DNA of 64,000 bases from Polyangium sp. 6x1 (GCF_029946515.1 NZ_JARZHH010000064.1:1-64000); one strand, 5' to 3'; shown: positions 26,501 through 34,508, counted from the stretch's first letter. Program-made: numbers and translations. Notes: generated from the sequence alone by a model not told the origin.

Positions 26501-26968
26501 GTGCGCATCGGCCACCTGGACGTGAAACCCTCGAACGTCATCCTGCGCGGTGGCAAGCACCCCGTGCTCGTCGACTTCGGCCTCGCCGGCCGTCACATCC
26601 GACCCGGCTGCGCCACCGCAAACTACGGCGCCCCCGAAGTCTGGGACGTCGTGCCCGAAGGCGCGACCGCGACGCCCCTCACAGCCGACATCTACAGCTT
26701 CGGCTGTCTCGCCTACGAGGCGCTCACCGGCGACACGCTCTTCGACGGTCCAAGCGACGTCGCCCTGATCTCAGCGCACCTGACGCACGACGGCCTCCCC
26801 CCAAAGATCCGCCGCCTGTCGCAAGGCCGGCTCGCCTCGGTCGGCATGTTCCTGTTCCAGTGCCTGCGCCACAACCCCGACCAACGCATGACCGCGACGT
26901 CCCTGCGAGCGGAGCTGCGACGCATCGCCCCCGAGATCACGCGCCTTCGTTGGCCGATCGCGGATTAG
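23525..26968 (+). CDS. Large protein with C-terminal Ser/Thr protein kinase domain
   Basis: An 1147-residue protein. Residues 1-850 are Leu/Ala/Arg-rich helices with no recognisable motif, possibly an alpha-solenoid. The kinase domain starts near 862: Gly-rich LGGGAIGTVF, FALKVPD for the ATP Lys, HLDVKPSN near 996 (the HRD Arg is Leu, the catalytic Asp, Lys and Asn are kept), DFG near 1016, YGAPE near 1035, and DIYSFGCLAYE. It should be active, but loss of the HRD Arg suggests no phosphorylation-dependent activation loop. Start: a TTG at 23525, the first possible start after an in-frame TGA at 23501, with AGAGG seven bases before it. Most Ser/Thr kinases of this group carry the kinase domain at the N-terminus; here it is reversed. 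Confidence 0.85.
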   Translation: MRARAEFLDGLLELHRYEDRSARRSVFRQSIASLAIEASLDGPPPLDGLSADALLAGIRVALADGLFDDLGWLAPAAAAVALYEITGALPLGPERREIGRRVLAQLYDGSAATFVALATRMALGSARALAGAPVRARIALALQLPGSVDVPVDPLALALVSRRDLARDWVGAASTGSLPERRLAARLLERAAREAVRRASQGDDDALRLFRGLGADPPASSSRATAPDVVLEAYHLLLADRETLVWRHVAAARGLLSGALPELEREIRKNLAPNLTPTEWRRAATSLVASIAVDPENNLATSRDLLASGLLREDPGLAIAMIWGLPRAADAEPEAAEALLEAITAAHPIAVADSVSDLRLELGPAFGTRARAACVQALAVSLAAPQTDDGLTALGQSILRDLEGREPSELGATVRSAVDAFVESGSREAHARALAALDLAASTLDALDALDAGASPTPSARGGLPIKPSALPPGLPQTNLSRRAAARLVRELDSNLYESGALRSLLLLERRGSGTDGAAPGLDGLDDRITRWLLRVEAHSPPEGTPPHATFHQRNLRALLHVVDGESEGEGSDDAARGRGKRRLLDTCDVLSKRLVAEPGSPLRRAVVATVARAFDALVRTHVADAADVLLFACMRSGDPETLAILAEASVHPDLRQLLACQSRFTEAINAAAADRGAEERMDAALAALESLVTELPQGASQRTEALRTALARLARSLDAVRAARALAPLAESATKEGSPLVSLEDALVALARLTASARRRFGDGESDETPHSTILGAHALALAAGMAREGGATPELQGAIEKLVGAARASVPSPIALVASLVLPRLCTLPGQRTGGSASEPDELPTTDLPLPAWLPPRRTIGGYFVHRRLGGGAIGTVFIVTRAEERHDPNAERFALKVPDYDATAARRVSEAEFSKLFREEAGALLSMPDHPNLPRFVTFDAGARPKPILVMELIEGVRGDQLIDSRSLTIQTALALLDGVLAGLEAMHSVRIGHLDVKPSNVILRGGKHPVLVDFGLAGRHIRPGCATANYGAPEVWDVVPEGATATPLTADIYSFGCLAYEALTGDTLFDGPSDVALISAHLTHDGLPPKIRRLSQGRLASVGMFLFQCLRHNPDQRMTATSLRAELRRIAPEITRLRWPIAD

Positions 26969-26983
26969 GTCTTGTCGAAGCGT

Positions 26984-27296
26984 CGCGCCGGGGCGCTGCC
27001 CCGGGCCCCGCGGGGGCTATCCGCCCCTCGACCCGGACCAGGGCCAGCCCTGGACCTTTTGGGGAAGAACTGCGCGATGCGCAGTTCTTCCCACAGGCCG
27101 CCGCTGGCACCGCGTCGCCCGTTGAACCGTCAGCGCGGCTGTCTCGGTTGGCAAGTTCGCCCGTGGTCTTGACCTGGCCGTTCGATGAACTGCGCATCGC
27201 GCAGTTCATCGACCCCGAGTCCAGCGCTTGCGCTGGTCCGGGTGCAGGGGCGGATAGCCCCTGCTGGGGCCTGGGGCAAAGCCCCAGCGAAACGCT
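26984..27296. repeat. Composite hairpin repeat, copy 2 (complete)
   Basis: Fills the 326-bp gap between the convergent kinase and E1/nitroreductase genes. The left arm (26984-27091) has hairpins CCGGGGC/GCCCCGG, a GGGGC stem, CCAGGGC/GCCCTGG, and GGGAAGAACTGCGC with loop GAT. A linker of about 93 bp follows, then the right arm (27184-27296) as in copy 1. The right arm is an imperfect reverse complement of the left arm, so the whole unit is one large inverted repeat. The last bases overlap the stop codon of the gene at 27295. Confidence 0.93.
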
Positions 27297-29583
27297 ACAC
27301 GAACGTCAACACGTCCTCGACTGGCTTCCGCAGCGACCGCGCTGTGGGCGGCTCCGCTTTCGAGAGCCGGAACAGGAGGATCTCTGCGTGCCCCGCGGGC
27401 ACGTCGAACACGCGCAGGAACCGCTGCCGGAGCTCGCCGAGCCGCTCGCGCACGACCGGCTCGAGACCCTTGCCTGCGCCGCGTTCGAGCCGCGCGAAGA
27501 GATACAGCATCGCCGCCCATGGCTGGATCGCGAGCCCTTGCGCGGTTGCCTCCAGCCATACGCGCTCGAGGGCTCGCCCGCCTTCGAAGTACGAGCGCGA
27601 CGTCGCGCCTGGAAACACCACGAGCGCCATCGCGGAGGACGAGCCCACCGAGTACCGGGCGGACCTCGCGAGTGCCCCGCCGACGCCGATCTTCGACGCG
27701 AATTCCACGGCCTTCCACGTGGTCGCGAGCCGCACGGCTGCGAGGGCTGACGGCGGCGCGTCGAGCGTCAGCACGTCGAGCCCGTCCCGCGTCGTTCGTG
27801 CATCCTCCTCTGTCCAGCGCAGCTCGGCCGCCATCTCCTCGTTGTGCTTGCGGGACAGGAACATCATCCGATCGGCCTGCCCGAGGATCTCCCCGAGCTC
27901 CGCGAGCGCCGCTCGATCGGTCACGAGCACGAGCTTTCCGCCCCGCTCCTCCGCTGCCTCTGCGAGCCCCGCTGCTGCCCGCTCCGAGAGTGCGGCTCCC
28001 GTGCCGGGCTTGCGGTTCGTGCAGCGCGCGCCGAGCACCGCGCAGAGCGGATCGACCGCGTAGGACGAGTCGTCCACCCGGAAGACCACGTCGCATGCGG
28101 CGAGCGGGTCCTTCGAGTCCGAAACATCGACGACCTCGGCGGACAGGCCCATCGCGGGCGCGGCGAGGACCATGTTCTCCACGGCAGCGCCGAGCGCCAC
28201 GAAGCTTGCCGTGCGCTGAAAATCGTTCAGCGTCCGCCCTGCGTCCGGCGACACCTTGCACCGCACGCGCCCGCCCTTCGCGACGAACCTCCACGGCTGC
28301 GCGTTTCCGCCGGACGGCGCGAGCACGCCGAAGCTCACGAGCCTCCGCACGTCCTCGCGCGTCACCGTGCGCTTCTCGGCGGGCCGCGCGAGCGGCGGCG
28401 CCTCCGGCGGCGGGAGCGGCTTTCGTGCGAGCGCTTCCTCGAGCGCTGCGTCGACCACCACCTCGGCCTCCCGCCCGTCCTTCACGATGACGTCGAGGTC
28501 CACGAAGTACCGCCCCGATTGCGTCAGCTCGCCGAGCAACACGCGCCGCGCCGCGTCGGTCGACACGGCGCCGCCGAGCATCGTCCCCGAGGCGAGCTGC
28601 GGCCACGACGTCGTCGTCTCCTCGACCTCGAGCATCGACGCACCGAGCCGCCCCTTGAGCGCGTCCGGGCCGATGATCCGGAGCACGATGGCCACCTTCT
28701 GCGCTGGCGTGAGCCCCTTCAGATCCGCCGCCGAGAGCCCCCGCAACAGCGAATGCAGCACCGGCCGATCCGGCTCCCGATCGAAGCGCTCGATATCGAG
28801 CATCCCCCGATCGTTCGTCTCCATCAGGACCGGGATCCCGTGCGCCCGCGCCCGCTCGCGCAGAAAGACCTTCGTGTACAGGTCGTCGCATTCCTCGATC
28901 ACGAGATCGAGCTTGCCGCCCTCGGTCAGGAACGCCTCGACGTTCTCCTCGGTGATCCCCGACCGGAACACCTCGACCTGCACGAACGGGTCGATCTCGG
29001 CGATCGCCCGCGCCGCGATCACGCACTTGTGCAAGCCGATCTCGTGCACCCCGGCGCGCAGGCGGTTCATGTTCGACAGCGCGAGCTCGTCGAAGTCCGC
29101 GAGCTTGAGTCGGCCCCCCACGCCTTCGAGCGCGAGCGTCACCGCGCTCGCCTGCCCCACGGACAGCCCCACGACGCCGATCCGTTTGTCCCGGAGCCGC
29201 GCCTGCTCGTCGGGCGTGATCTTGTATCGATTGCGCGAAAAACGCAGCTCGCGATAATCGGCCTCGCCGAGCACGTGCACGAGCCGCCCGCTCCATGGGT
29301 AATGCACCCAGGTCCCGCGCTCCTCGGGCGGGCCGTCCCCGAGCGCGGCCCGCACCGCCTCGTCGAGCGCCGCGCCGCGTAGCCTCTGCTTGGGCGAGCG
29401 CGTCGCGCAGAGCTCGGCGAGCTGATCGACGTACCGATCGTGCACCTCGCGCACCTGCCCCGCGGCGACCAGCTCCTCGACCTTCCGGCGATCCCACGAA
29501 TCGGCGAGCGAAAACAGCGCCGGCTGGTACGTCCCCTGATCCACCCCCGCGGCCAGCGCCGCGAGCCGCTCGGCGAGCTTCAT
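27295..29583 (-). CDS. E1-like (ThiF/MoeB) - nitroreductase fusion protein, Rv1355c type
   Basis: A 762-residue two-enzyme fusion. After ~130 N-terminal residues an E1-like adenylating domain follows (VVGLSVGQASAV near 137, LADFDELALSNMNR, then VIEECDDLYTK). From about 400 comes a flavin nitroreductase-like domain (SFGVLAPSGGNAQPWRF) running to about 740. This architecture matches the mycobacterial Rv1355c (MoeY) family, whose function is not established to my knowledge. E1-like domains adenylate carboxylates; nitroreductase folds bind FMN. The ATG at 29583 overlaps the upstream PilZ gene's stop codon (ATGA), so the two are co-translated. No sulfur-carrier protein or YcaO gene is adjacent. 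Confidence 0.85.
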   Translation of the reverse strand: MKLAERLAALAAGVDQGTYQPALFSLADSWDRRKVEELVAAGQVREVHDRYVDQLAELCATRSPKQRLRGAALDEAVRAALGDGPPEERGTWVHYPWSGRLVHVLGEADYRELRFSRNRYKITPDEQARLRDKRIGVVGLSVGQASAVTLALEGVGGRLKLADFDELALSNMNRLRAGVHEIGLHKCVIAARAIAEIDPFVQVEVFRSGITEENVEAFLTEGGKLDLVIEECDDLYTKVFLRERARAHGIPVLMETNDRGMLDIERFDREPDRPVLHSLLRGLSAADLKGLTPAQKVAIVLRIIGPDALKGRLGASMLEVEETTTSWPQLASGTMLGGAVSTDAARRVLLGELTQSGRYFVDLDVIVKDGREAEVVVDAALEEALARKPLPPPEAPPLARPAEKRTVTREDVRRLVSFGVLAPSGGNAQPWRFVAKGGRVRCKVSPDAGRTLNDFQRTASFVALGAAVENMVLAAPAMGLSAEVVDVSDSKDPLAACDVVFRVDDSSYAVDPLCAVLGARCTNRKPGTGAALSERAAAGLAEAAEERGGKLVLVTDRAALAELGEILGQADRMMFLSRKHNEEMAAELRWTEEDARTTRDGLDVLTLDAPPSALAAVRLATTWKAVEFASKIGVGGALARSARYSVGSSSAMALVVFPGATSRSYFEGGRALERVWLEATAQGLAIQPWAAMLYLFARLERGAGKGLEPVVRERLGELRQRFLRVFDVPAGHAEILLFRLSKAEPPTARSLRKPVEDVLTFV

Positions 29584-32468
29584 TCCTTCCCCTGCTTCGG
29601 TTTGTAACGACCGATGGCCGTGAGCTCGTAGACGTGCTCCAGAAACTCCGGGAGGATCTGCGCCGATATCGCCCAGCAATTGCCCGGACCGAGATCCAGC
29701 ATTTTGCAGCGCTCGATGTGGTCGCCGTCCGGGTGCTCGTGCATGTACACGAAGCTCGACTTCCCCCGCTGCCGATAGAACTGCCGCGCCTCGTCGATCA
29801 GCGGGACGAACGCCGCCCTGCCGCCGCGGCCGAGCTCGTAGAGGCGCACGCAATCGAGCAGCCGGAAGAGATTCGTCCCGGTCTCACCCGTCTCCACGAT
29901 CGCCGCCGCCACGGGCACGCCCGCGCGCCGCGCCGTGAAGAACGCGCGCTCGCGCCCCATCCCGGCTTCCTTCCAGAGCCGCGCCGTCTCCCCGAGATCC
30001 GCCCGCTCTGGCGTGAGATCGAGCGCGTCGAGCAGCGCGGGAGTGTGGGTCTTGCCGAGCTCGTCGAGCAGCCACGCGGTCTCGAAGGGCGCCGCCGGCC
30101 CGACGTCGAATCGCTCGCCCGAAATCGCCTCGCTCGTCCCCGCCGATTGCGCTTCGAGCAGCCGGAACGGTTGGATCGCCGCGAGGCCCTGGTCCACGTA
30201 GGGACGCGCGAAATCGAGGTGCGCCATCGACCAGGGTACCTCGCCGTCGATGAACGCGAGCGCCCAGGTGAAGGCCGGATCGAGCTGCGGATACTCGAAC
30301 GCCCGCAGATAGATGTCGCGCAGGATCTGCCGCACGTGCGCGACGCCGGGCGCCTTGCCCGGGCGCTTGGCGAGCTGATGGACGAGCCAGCTGCCGCTGA
30401 AAATCTTGGCCACCGAGAGCGAGGCCTCGATCCCGCGCTCCGAGGGCCACACGGCCTGGCAGATGATCCGCGGCGCCGCCGCCGCCCGCGCGCCGAACTC
30501 GAGGAACGTCTTCTTCAGCGGCTCGAATTGATCCGGCGTTTTACCGGACAAATTGAAATATCCCGATTGCTGGAGCAGGCTCCACATCGACTCCGGCGTC
30601 TCGGATCCGCCGAGCGTCTTTTCGTGGAGCTCCTGGCTCACGAGCCGCATCCACGGCCCCTCGTCCTTCGACGTCCGCGGCGCCACCTTGAGCCCGCACC
30701 GCGCCTTCGTGCCATTGCGCGCGGGCAGCACGTACCGCACCTCGCCGTGGATGTGCAGCGGCTCGTCGTCCCCCACGCAAACCTCGATGTCCGGCATCTC
30801 CAGGCCCGGGAACACGAGATCCTGGTCGGCGTCGATCTCGAAGCAAAGCCCCGCGAACGAGACGTCGAGCACCGGCCGCGCGGACACGGTCACCTCGGGC
30901 CATATCGGATGCTTGAACGTCGCCGTGATCGGGCGCTGCACCTTGCACCGCCGGAACCAGCGGTGCCGCACGCGCTCGATCCGCGTCGGCATCGCCGACG
31001 TCATCCGCCCGTCGGCATCGAACTCCGCCTTTTCGATGTGGATCCGGTGAATCGAGTTGTACCCGCCGAGATCGACGATGTACGGCGGCGGGCCCCAGTC
31101 GCGCGCCGATCGCCACACGACCCGCGTCTCCTCGCGCGCCTCGATCTTCTCGGCCTTGACCGGCACCTCCGACCCCACGACGAGCCCCTCGCTGCCCGCG
31201 TGAATCAGCGCGCGCAGGATCGCCCGCACCCGGCCCGGATCGTCGATCTGCTCGCGGACGCGCGACAGGCTCCGCGCGAGCTCCGCCTGCCCGACGACGT
31301 AGAGCTCCTGCAGAAGGCCGAGGATCTTCCGGCCGAGCTCCTGCGTGACGCGCTCGAACTGCACGCTGACGAGCACGCTGCCCTGCGGCCCCGAAGGCTC
31401 GATCGAGACCACCACGCCCTCGACCGGACCGACCGCGCCCTTGCCCGAGAGCATGTACGCCGTGACGCGCCCGCCGAGCCGCGGGATCAGCCCGTCGCCC
31501 GGGGAAAACCACACCGCCGAGGGCGAGAGCCGCACCACGGACGCCGGCAGGATCCAGCGCCCCTCCGTGCTCAGCGCGACCGCGCACGCCCCCTCGCGCA
31601 GCCGGTAGCCCGGCCCCGCCTCGCCGCTCACGCGCCGGAAGCGGACCGACGGCGGGCTCTCCGTGTAATCGGTCGAGCGCGGCGCCTCCGAGGGCCGCGG
31701 CGGCCGCATGTCCGACAGCCGCCGCGACGGGAACCGCACCGACGCCGGCGCCTCCCCGAGCGGCTCGTCCTCGCGCATCCCGAGCGCCGAACGCCCCTCG
31801 GCCGTCAGGCGCGGGAACCGCACCGACGCCGGCCCCTCGGAGAGCACGTCGTCCTCCCGCCCCGGCGCCCGCTCCGACGCCGACGGCGCGATCGACCGCG
31901 GGAACCGGAGCGACGGCGGCGGCTCCGCGAGCCCCTCGTCGTCACCGCGCAGGGCGAGCGGCGGCGCCGAGAGCGGCGGCCCCGAGAGAGGCCGCGGGAA
32001 CCGGAGCGACGGCGGCGGCTCCGTCAAATGCTCGTCATCGCGCGGCGGCCCCCACGACGAATGCCGCGCCTCCTGCATCGCCCGCGGAAATCGCACCGAC
32101 GGCGGCGGCTCGCTCAAACCGTCCTCGTCGCGCGGCGGCCCCCACGACGAGTGCCGTGCTTCTGGCATTGCCCGTGGAAATCGTACCGACGGCGGCGGCT
32201 CGCTCAAATGGTCCTCGTCGCGCGGCGGGCCCCACGACGAGTGCCGCGCCTCTGGCATTGCCCGCGCAAACCGCACCGACGGCGGCGGCTCGCTCCGGCG
32301 CTCCTCGTCCAGCATTCCGAGCGCCGCCCGACCATCCGCGGTGAGCCTGGGAAAACGCACCGACGAAGGTCCGTCCGACAACGGATTGACGCTTGGCGGG
32401 GCCGGCGACTCCGTGGTCGCGACGGGTCGTGGCTCACCGCCTGCGGCCGGCGCCCGTTCGCTGCTCAC
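29580..32468 (-). CDS. PilZ-domain protein with N-terminal SVRFP repeats and acyltransferase-like C-terminus
   Basis: A 962-residue protein. Residues 36-282 are nine degenerate 28-32-residue repeats, each opening with S[VL]RFP-R and ending near EPPP. A conserved beta region follows (about 285-360). Next comes a PilZ domain with the c-di-GMP motifs RWFRR (RxxxR, near 500) and DVSFAG ([DN]xSxxG, near 533). A middle helical region leads to a C-terminal segment (about 780-960) resembling GNAT-type acyltransferases (NLFRLLDCVRLYELGRGG, KSSFVYMHEHP). It starts at a GTG at 32468, directly after an in-frame TGA, so no longer form is possible. It is coupled to the E1/nitroreductase gene, suggesting c-di-GMP control of a shared modification. 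The acyltransferase call is tentative. Confidence 0.75.
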   Translation of the reverse strand: MSSERAPAAGGEPRPVATTESPAPPSVNPLSDGPSSVRFPRLTADGRAALGMLDEERRSEPPPSVRFARAMPEARHSSWGPPRDEDHLSEPPPSVRFPRAMPEARHSSWGPPRDEDGLSEPPPSVRFPRAMQEARHSSWGPPRDDEHLTEPPPSLRFPRPLSGPPLSAPPLALRGDDEGLAEPPPSLRFPRSIAPSASERAPGREDDVLSEGPASVRFPRLTAEGRSALGMREDEPLGEAPASVRFPSRRLSDMRPPRPSEAPRSTDYTESPPSVRFRRVSGEAGPGYRLREGACAVALSTEGRWILPASVVRLSPSAVWFSPGDGLIPRLGGRVTAYMLSGKGAVGPVEGVVVSIEPSGPQGSVLVSVQFERVTQELGRKILGLLQELYVVGQAELARSLSRVREQIDDPGRVRAILRALIHAGSEGLVVGSEVPVKAEKIEAREETRVVWRSARDWGPPPYIVDLGGYNSIHRIHIEKAEFDADGRMTSAMPTRIERVRHRWFRRCKVQRPITATFKHPIWPEVTVSARPVLDVSFAGLCFEIDADQDLVFPGLEMPDIEVCVGDDEPLHIHGEVRYVLPARNGTKARCGLKVAPRTSKDEGPWMRLVSQELHEKTLGGSETPESMWSLLQQSGYFNLSGKTPDQFEPLKKTFLEFGARAAAAPRIICQAVWPSERGIEASLSVAKIFSGSWLVHQLAKRPGKAPGVAHVRQILRDIYLRAFEYPQLDPAFTWALAFIDGEVPWSMAHLDFARPYVDQGLAAIQPFRLLEAQSAGTSEAISGERFDVGPAAPFETAWLLDELGKTHTPALLDALDLTPERADLGETARLWKEAGMGRERAFFTARRAGVPVAAAIVETGETGTNLFRLLDCVRLYELGRGGRAAFVPLIDEARQFYRQRGKSSFVYMHEHPDGDHIERCKMLDLGPGNCWAISAQILPEFLEHVYELTAIGRYKPKQGKE
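31623..32363 (-). repeat. Tandem coding repeats (nine SVRFP units)
   Basis: Repeat openings fall at residues 36, 64, 94, 124, 154, 186, 215, 243 and 274. Units 2-4 (about 32010-32280) are nearly identical over 90 bp at the DNA level, differing at scattered positions, which indicates recent unit duplication. The outer units keep only the S[VL]RF core and the acidic-Pro end. Confidence 0.9.
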
Positions 32469-32757
32469 CCCTCACCCCCTCGGGGAGCCATCGGAGCACG
32501 GAAGCGCCGACTCTTCGCGTCAAGCAAGGTGCGATGCCTCCAGCGGTCTCACGTTCGGGCGACGAAAAGCCTCGGGGCCCGATCTCGGGTCCGAATTCGT
32601 CGTGGCCGGAGCGCGTCCACACGCGTTCGAGCCACGGACCAACACCCGTTTTTATCGAACGGCCCCCGGAGCGTCAAGGCCGTCGTCATGCGCGACCGTG
32701 TAATTGTCACCACCAACGGGGCCGCAAGTTCGTCCCCGGTCGTGGATCTCCGCGGGG
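32469..32757. promoter_or_regulatory. Intergenic region upstream of the PilZ gene
   Basis: A 289-bp gap between two minus-strand genes. It has no coding signal, no repeat and no clear hairpin. It must hold the promoter of the PilZ-E1 pair, perhaps near the AT-rich patches around 32640-32660 and 32700-32710, but no -35/-10 pair can be named with confidence. Confidence 0.3.
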
Positions 32758-33222
32758 TCAGCCTTCGTCCGGCATCGTCTTCGACGGCCCCGCGGCCTTG
32801 GCCTTCTTGAGCTGCATGCGGAGCGTCTGGACCGCGGTCTTCATCGCAATGTGATAGCGCGGTGGAACGTCGAGATACGTGAGGGCCTGATTGATGTGAT
32901 CCGGCGGAAAAGCCGCATACGCATCGTGGTAAAACCACCGGAGCGCCGTGAGCACGCCGCGGACGAACGACGACGCGGTGACGGTCGCCACCTTCGGCTC
33001 TTTCTTGTTCGGCACGTAGGTCGGCGAGGCGCGCAGCTCATCGATGCGCATTTTCATGCGCTTACGCTGCGACGCCGTCGGAGCTCCCCCATCCGTTACG
33101 ATGAGAATGGACACATACGTGTAGTGCAGCAGCCATTCGTCCCACTCCTCGTCGGTGGGCGCCATGGCGTTGTGGACGAGGACGAAGTAGTCGCCCACTT
33201 TCTGGAAGGCCATGTTCTTCAT
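32758..33222 (-). CDS. Conserved small protein of unknown function
   Basis: A 154-residue soluble protein with strong third-position G/C bias. It starts MKNMAFQKVGDYFVLVHNAMAPTD and has a predicted alternating beta/alpha pattern (VSILIVTDGGAPTASQRKRM, then a helical FVRGVLTALRWFYHDAY). The strand-turn-helix layout with TDGGAPT is reminiscent of STAS-like small domains, but this is only an impression. It lies alone between the PilZ gene and the sigma-factor gene, with gaps of 289 and 163 bp. Confidence 0.6.
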   Translation of the reverse strand: MKNMAFQKVGDYFVLVHNAMAPTDEEWDEWLLHYTYVSILIVTDGGAPTASQRKRMKMRIDELRASPTYVPNKKEPKVATVTASSFVRGVLTALRWFYHDAYAAFPPDHINQALTYLDVPPRYHIAMKTAVQTLRMQLKKAKAAGPSKTMPDEG

Positions 33223-33385
33223 CCAGATCGCTCCAGCCGCACCACCGACGCAACGCTACCGACCGCTCCTCGCCTCGGTCAGCGTACAGGAGGGCCGAAA
33301 GCTTGGCAAGCAAGGGCCAAGCCCCGCGGGTTTCGCCGGACAAGACACCACCCGGGACTTCAGGCACGTGAAAACGGACCCTGGC

Positions 33386-34405
33386 TCACTTCTTCAGGAA
33401 CCCGTCGTCACCTTTCTTGCGTTGATCCTTCGGTGAGGGCTTGGTTTTCTCGTTCTCCGTTCCCCGATCCAGGAGATCCGGATCGATCTTCTGCTTCTTG
33501 CTCGTCGACACCGGCTTCGGCGCCGGCGCGACCTTCTTCGGCGCCGGCGCTTTCTCGTCGATCTCGCCCTTCTCGCTCTTGGTCTCGCGCGGCGTCGACG
33601 TCGGCACCGGCGGCGGCTCCGTGAGCGCCCGACGCGCCCGCTCGCGCGCCGCCTGCACCTCCGGCGCCTCGTCCCCGGTCGGATCGAGCTGCCTCGCCGC
33701 GTCGAGCTCGTCCACGCAGATCCGGTAAGACCCGCGCTCGCACCACCAGAGCGCGTCCGCCCGGAGCGCCTTCGCCCTGTCGAGCGGCGTATCCGGCGGC
33801 GCCGGCACCCGGTCCGGCAGCGGCACGATCGCCTCCGGATCCTCGGCGTCCCGCGCCACCCGCCAAAGCACCACCGCGAGGACCGCGAGCGCCGCCACGG
33901 CCGCGAGCTCCGCGAGCCACCGCTCCTTCATCCAGCGCCGCATGCGCGACACGCGTTGCCGGACGCGCGCCGCCGGGACCTTCTCCTCCTCGGCGATGCT
34001 CTCGAGCTTCTCGCCCTCCCCTTCCCGCGCCATCCACGCGAGCGTCTTCTTCGCCTCCTCCGTCGCCGGGGCCTGCCGCTCGGCCCAGCGGAGGAGCGCC
34101 TCCTCCTCGACGGGCGGCGGGCTCGCCACGAGCTCGGGCGGATCGCGCACTTCCTCGCGCGCGGTGCGCCGGTGCGCGTCCGCGACCTTGTGCCGCGCGA
34201 TCCCGAGCAGGTACTTGCGCAGCTCCGTCCGGTCCTCCGGCCGGTTCTTCGCGGTGAGCGCCTCGCAGAGGACCGTCTGGACGATATCGTCGGCGTCCGC
34301 GGGCGAGACGCGGCGGCGCACGAAATCGAGCAAGAATCGCCGCAGCTCCGGATCCGCGAGCGGCGCGGAAAGCCTCGGTTCGTCCATGGTCATCGGAGCG
34401 CTCAT
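33386..34405 (-). CDS. Membrane-anchored ECF-like sigma factor
   Basis: A 339-residue protein. Residues 15-75 resemble sigma-70 region 2 (DPELRRFLLDFVRRRVSPADADDIVQTVLCEAL, then KYLLGIARHKVADAHRR). Residues about 105-160 resemble region 4 (LESIAEEEKVPAARVRQRVSRMRRWMKE). A single membrane helix follows (about 165-185, LAAVAALAVLAVVLWRVA), then a Pro/Lys/Glu-rich extracytoplasmic tail with one TPR-like stretch. A sigma factor tethered by its own helix, with no separate anti-sigma gene nearby, suggests release by proteolysis or direct sensing by the tail. It is divergent from the L,D-transpeptidase gene, a candidate target. Confidence 0.75.
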   Translation of the reverse strand: MSAPMTMDEPRLSAPLADPELRRFLLDFVRRRVSPADADDIVQTVLCEALTAKNRPEDRTELRKYLLGIARHKVADAHRRTAREEVRDPPELVASPPPVEEEALLRWAERQAPATEEAKKTLAWMAREGEGEKLESIAEEEKVPAARVRQRVSRMRRWMKERWLAELAAVAALAVLAVVLWRVARDAEDPEAIVPLPDRVPAPPDTPLDRAKALRADALWWCERGSYRICVDELDAARQLDPTGDEAPEVQAARERARRALTEPPPVPTSTPRETKSEKGEIDEKAPAPKKVAPAPKPVSTSKKQKIDPDLLDRGTENEKTKPSPKDQRKKGDDGFLKK

Positions 34406-34444
34406 CGCCCCCTCATCGGAGAACGTACCTGGAGTGTGACAGGC

Positions 34445-34484
34445 GAAAAAATGTTTTTTTCACGCGGCCCGATCGTCACGATCG
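34445..34484. promoter_or_regulatory. Symmetric elements in the sigma factor / transpeptidase divergent promoter region
   Basis: Two symmetric sequences lie in the 103-bp divergent gap. GAAAAAA-TG-TTTTTTTC (34445-34461) is an A/T tract pair unusual for this genome. CGATCGT-C-ACGATCG (34470-34484) is a perfect 7+7 palindrome ending 24 bp before the transpeptidase ATG. Either may be a regulator site; the first could also act as a short intrinsic terminator. Confidence 0.4.
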
Positions 34485-34508
34485 CCCGGGGCTCCTCGAC
34501 ACCGGGGC

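Noticed and set aside
24361-27750. A 1129-codon frame overlapping the kinase gene in another register
   Set aside because: Extremely Arg/Pro-rich, runs through the hairpin repeat, and lacks third-position bias. The kinase frame has clear motifs.
27295-32468. A classical azole RiPP (TOMM) cluster
   Set aside because: E1-like and flavin domains are present, but no YcaO cyclodehydratase and no typical Cys/Ser/Thr-rich precursor peptide is adjacent; the repeats have few Cys.
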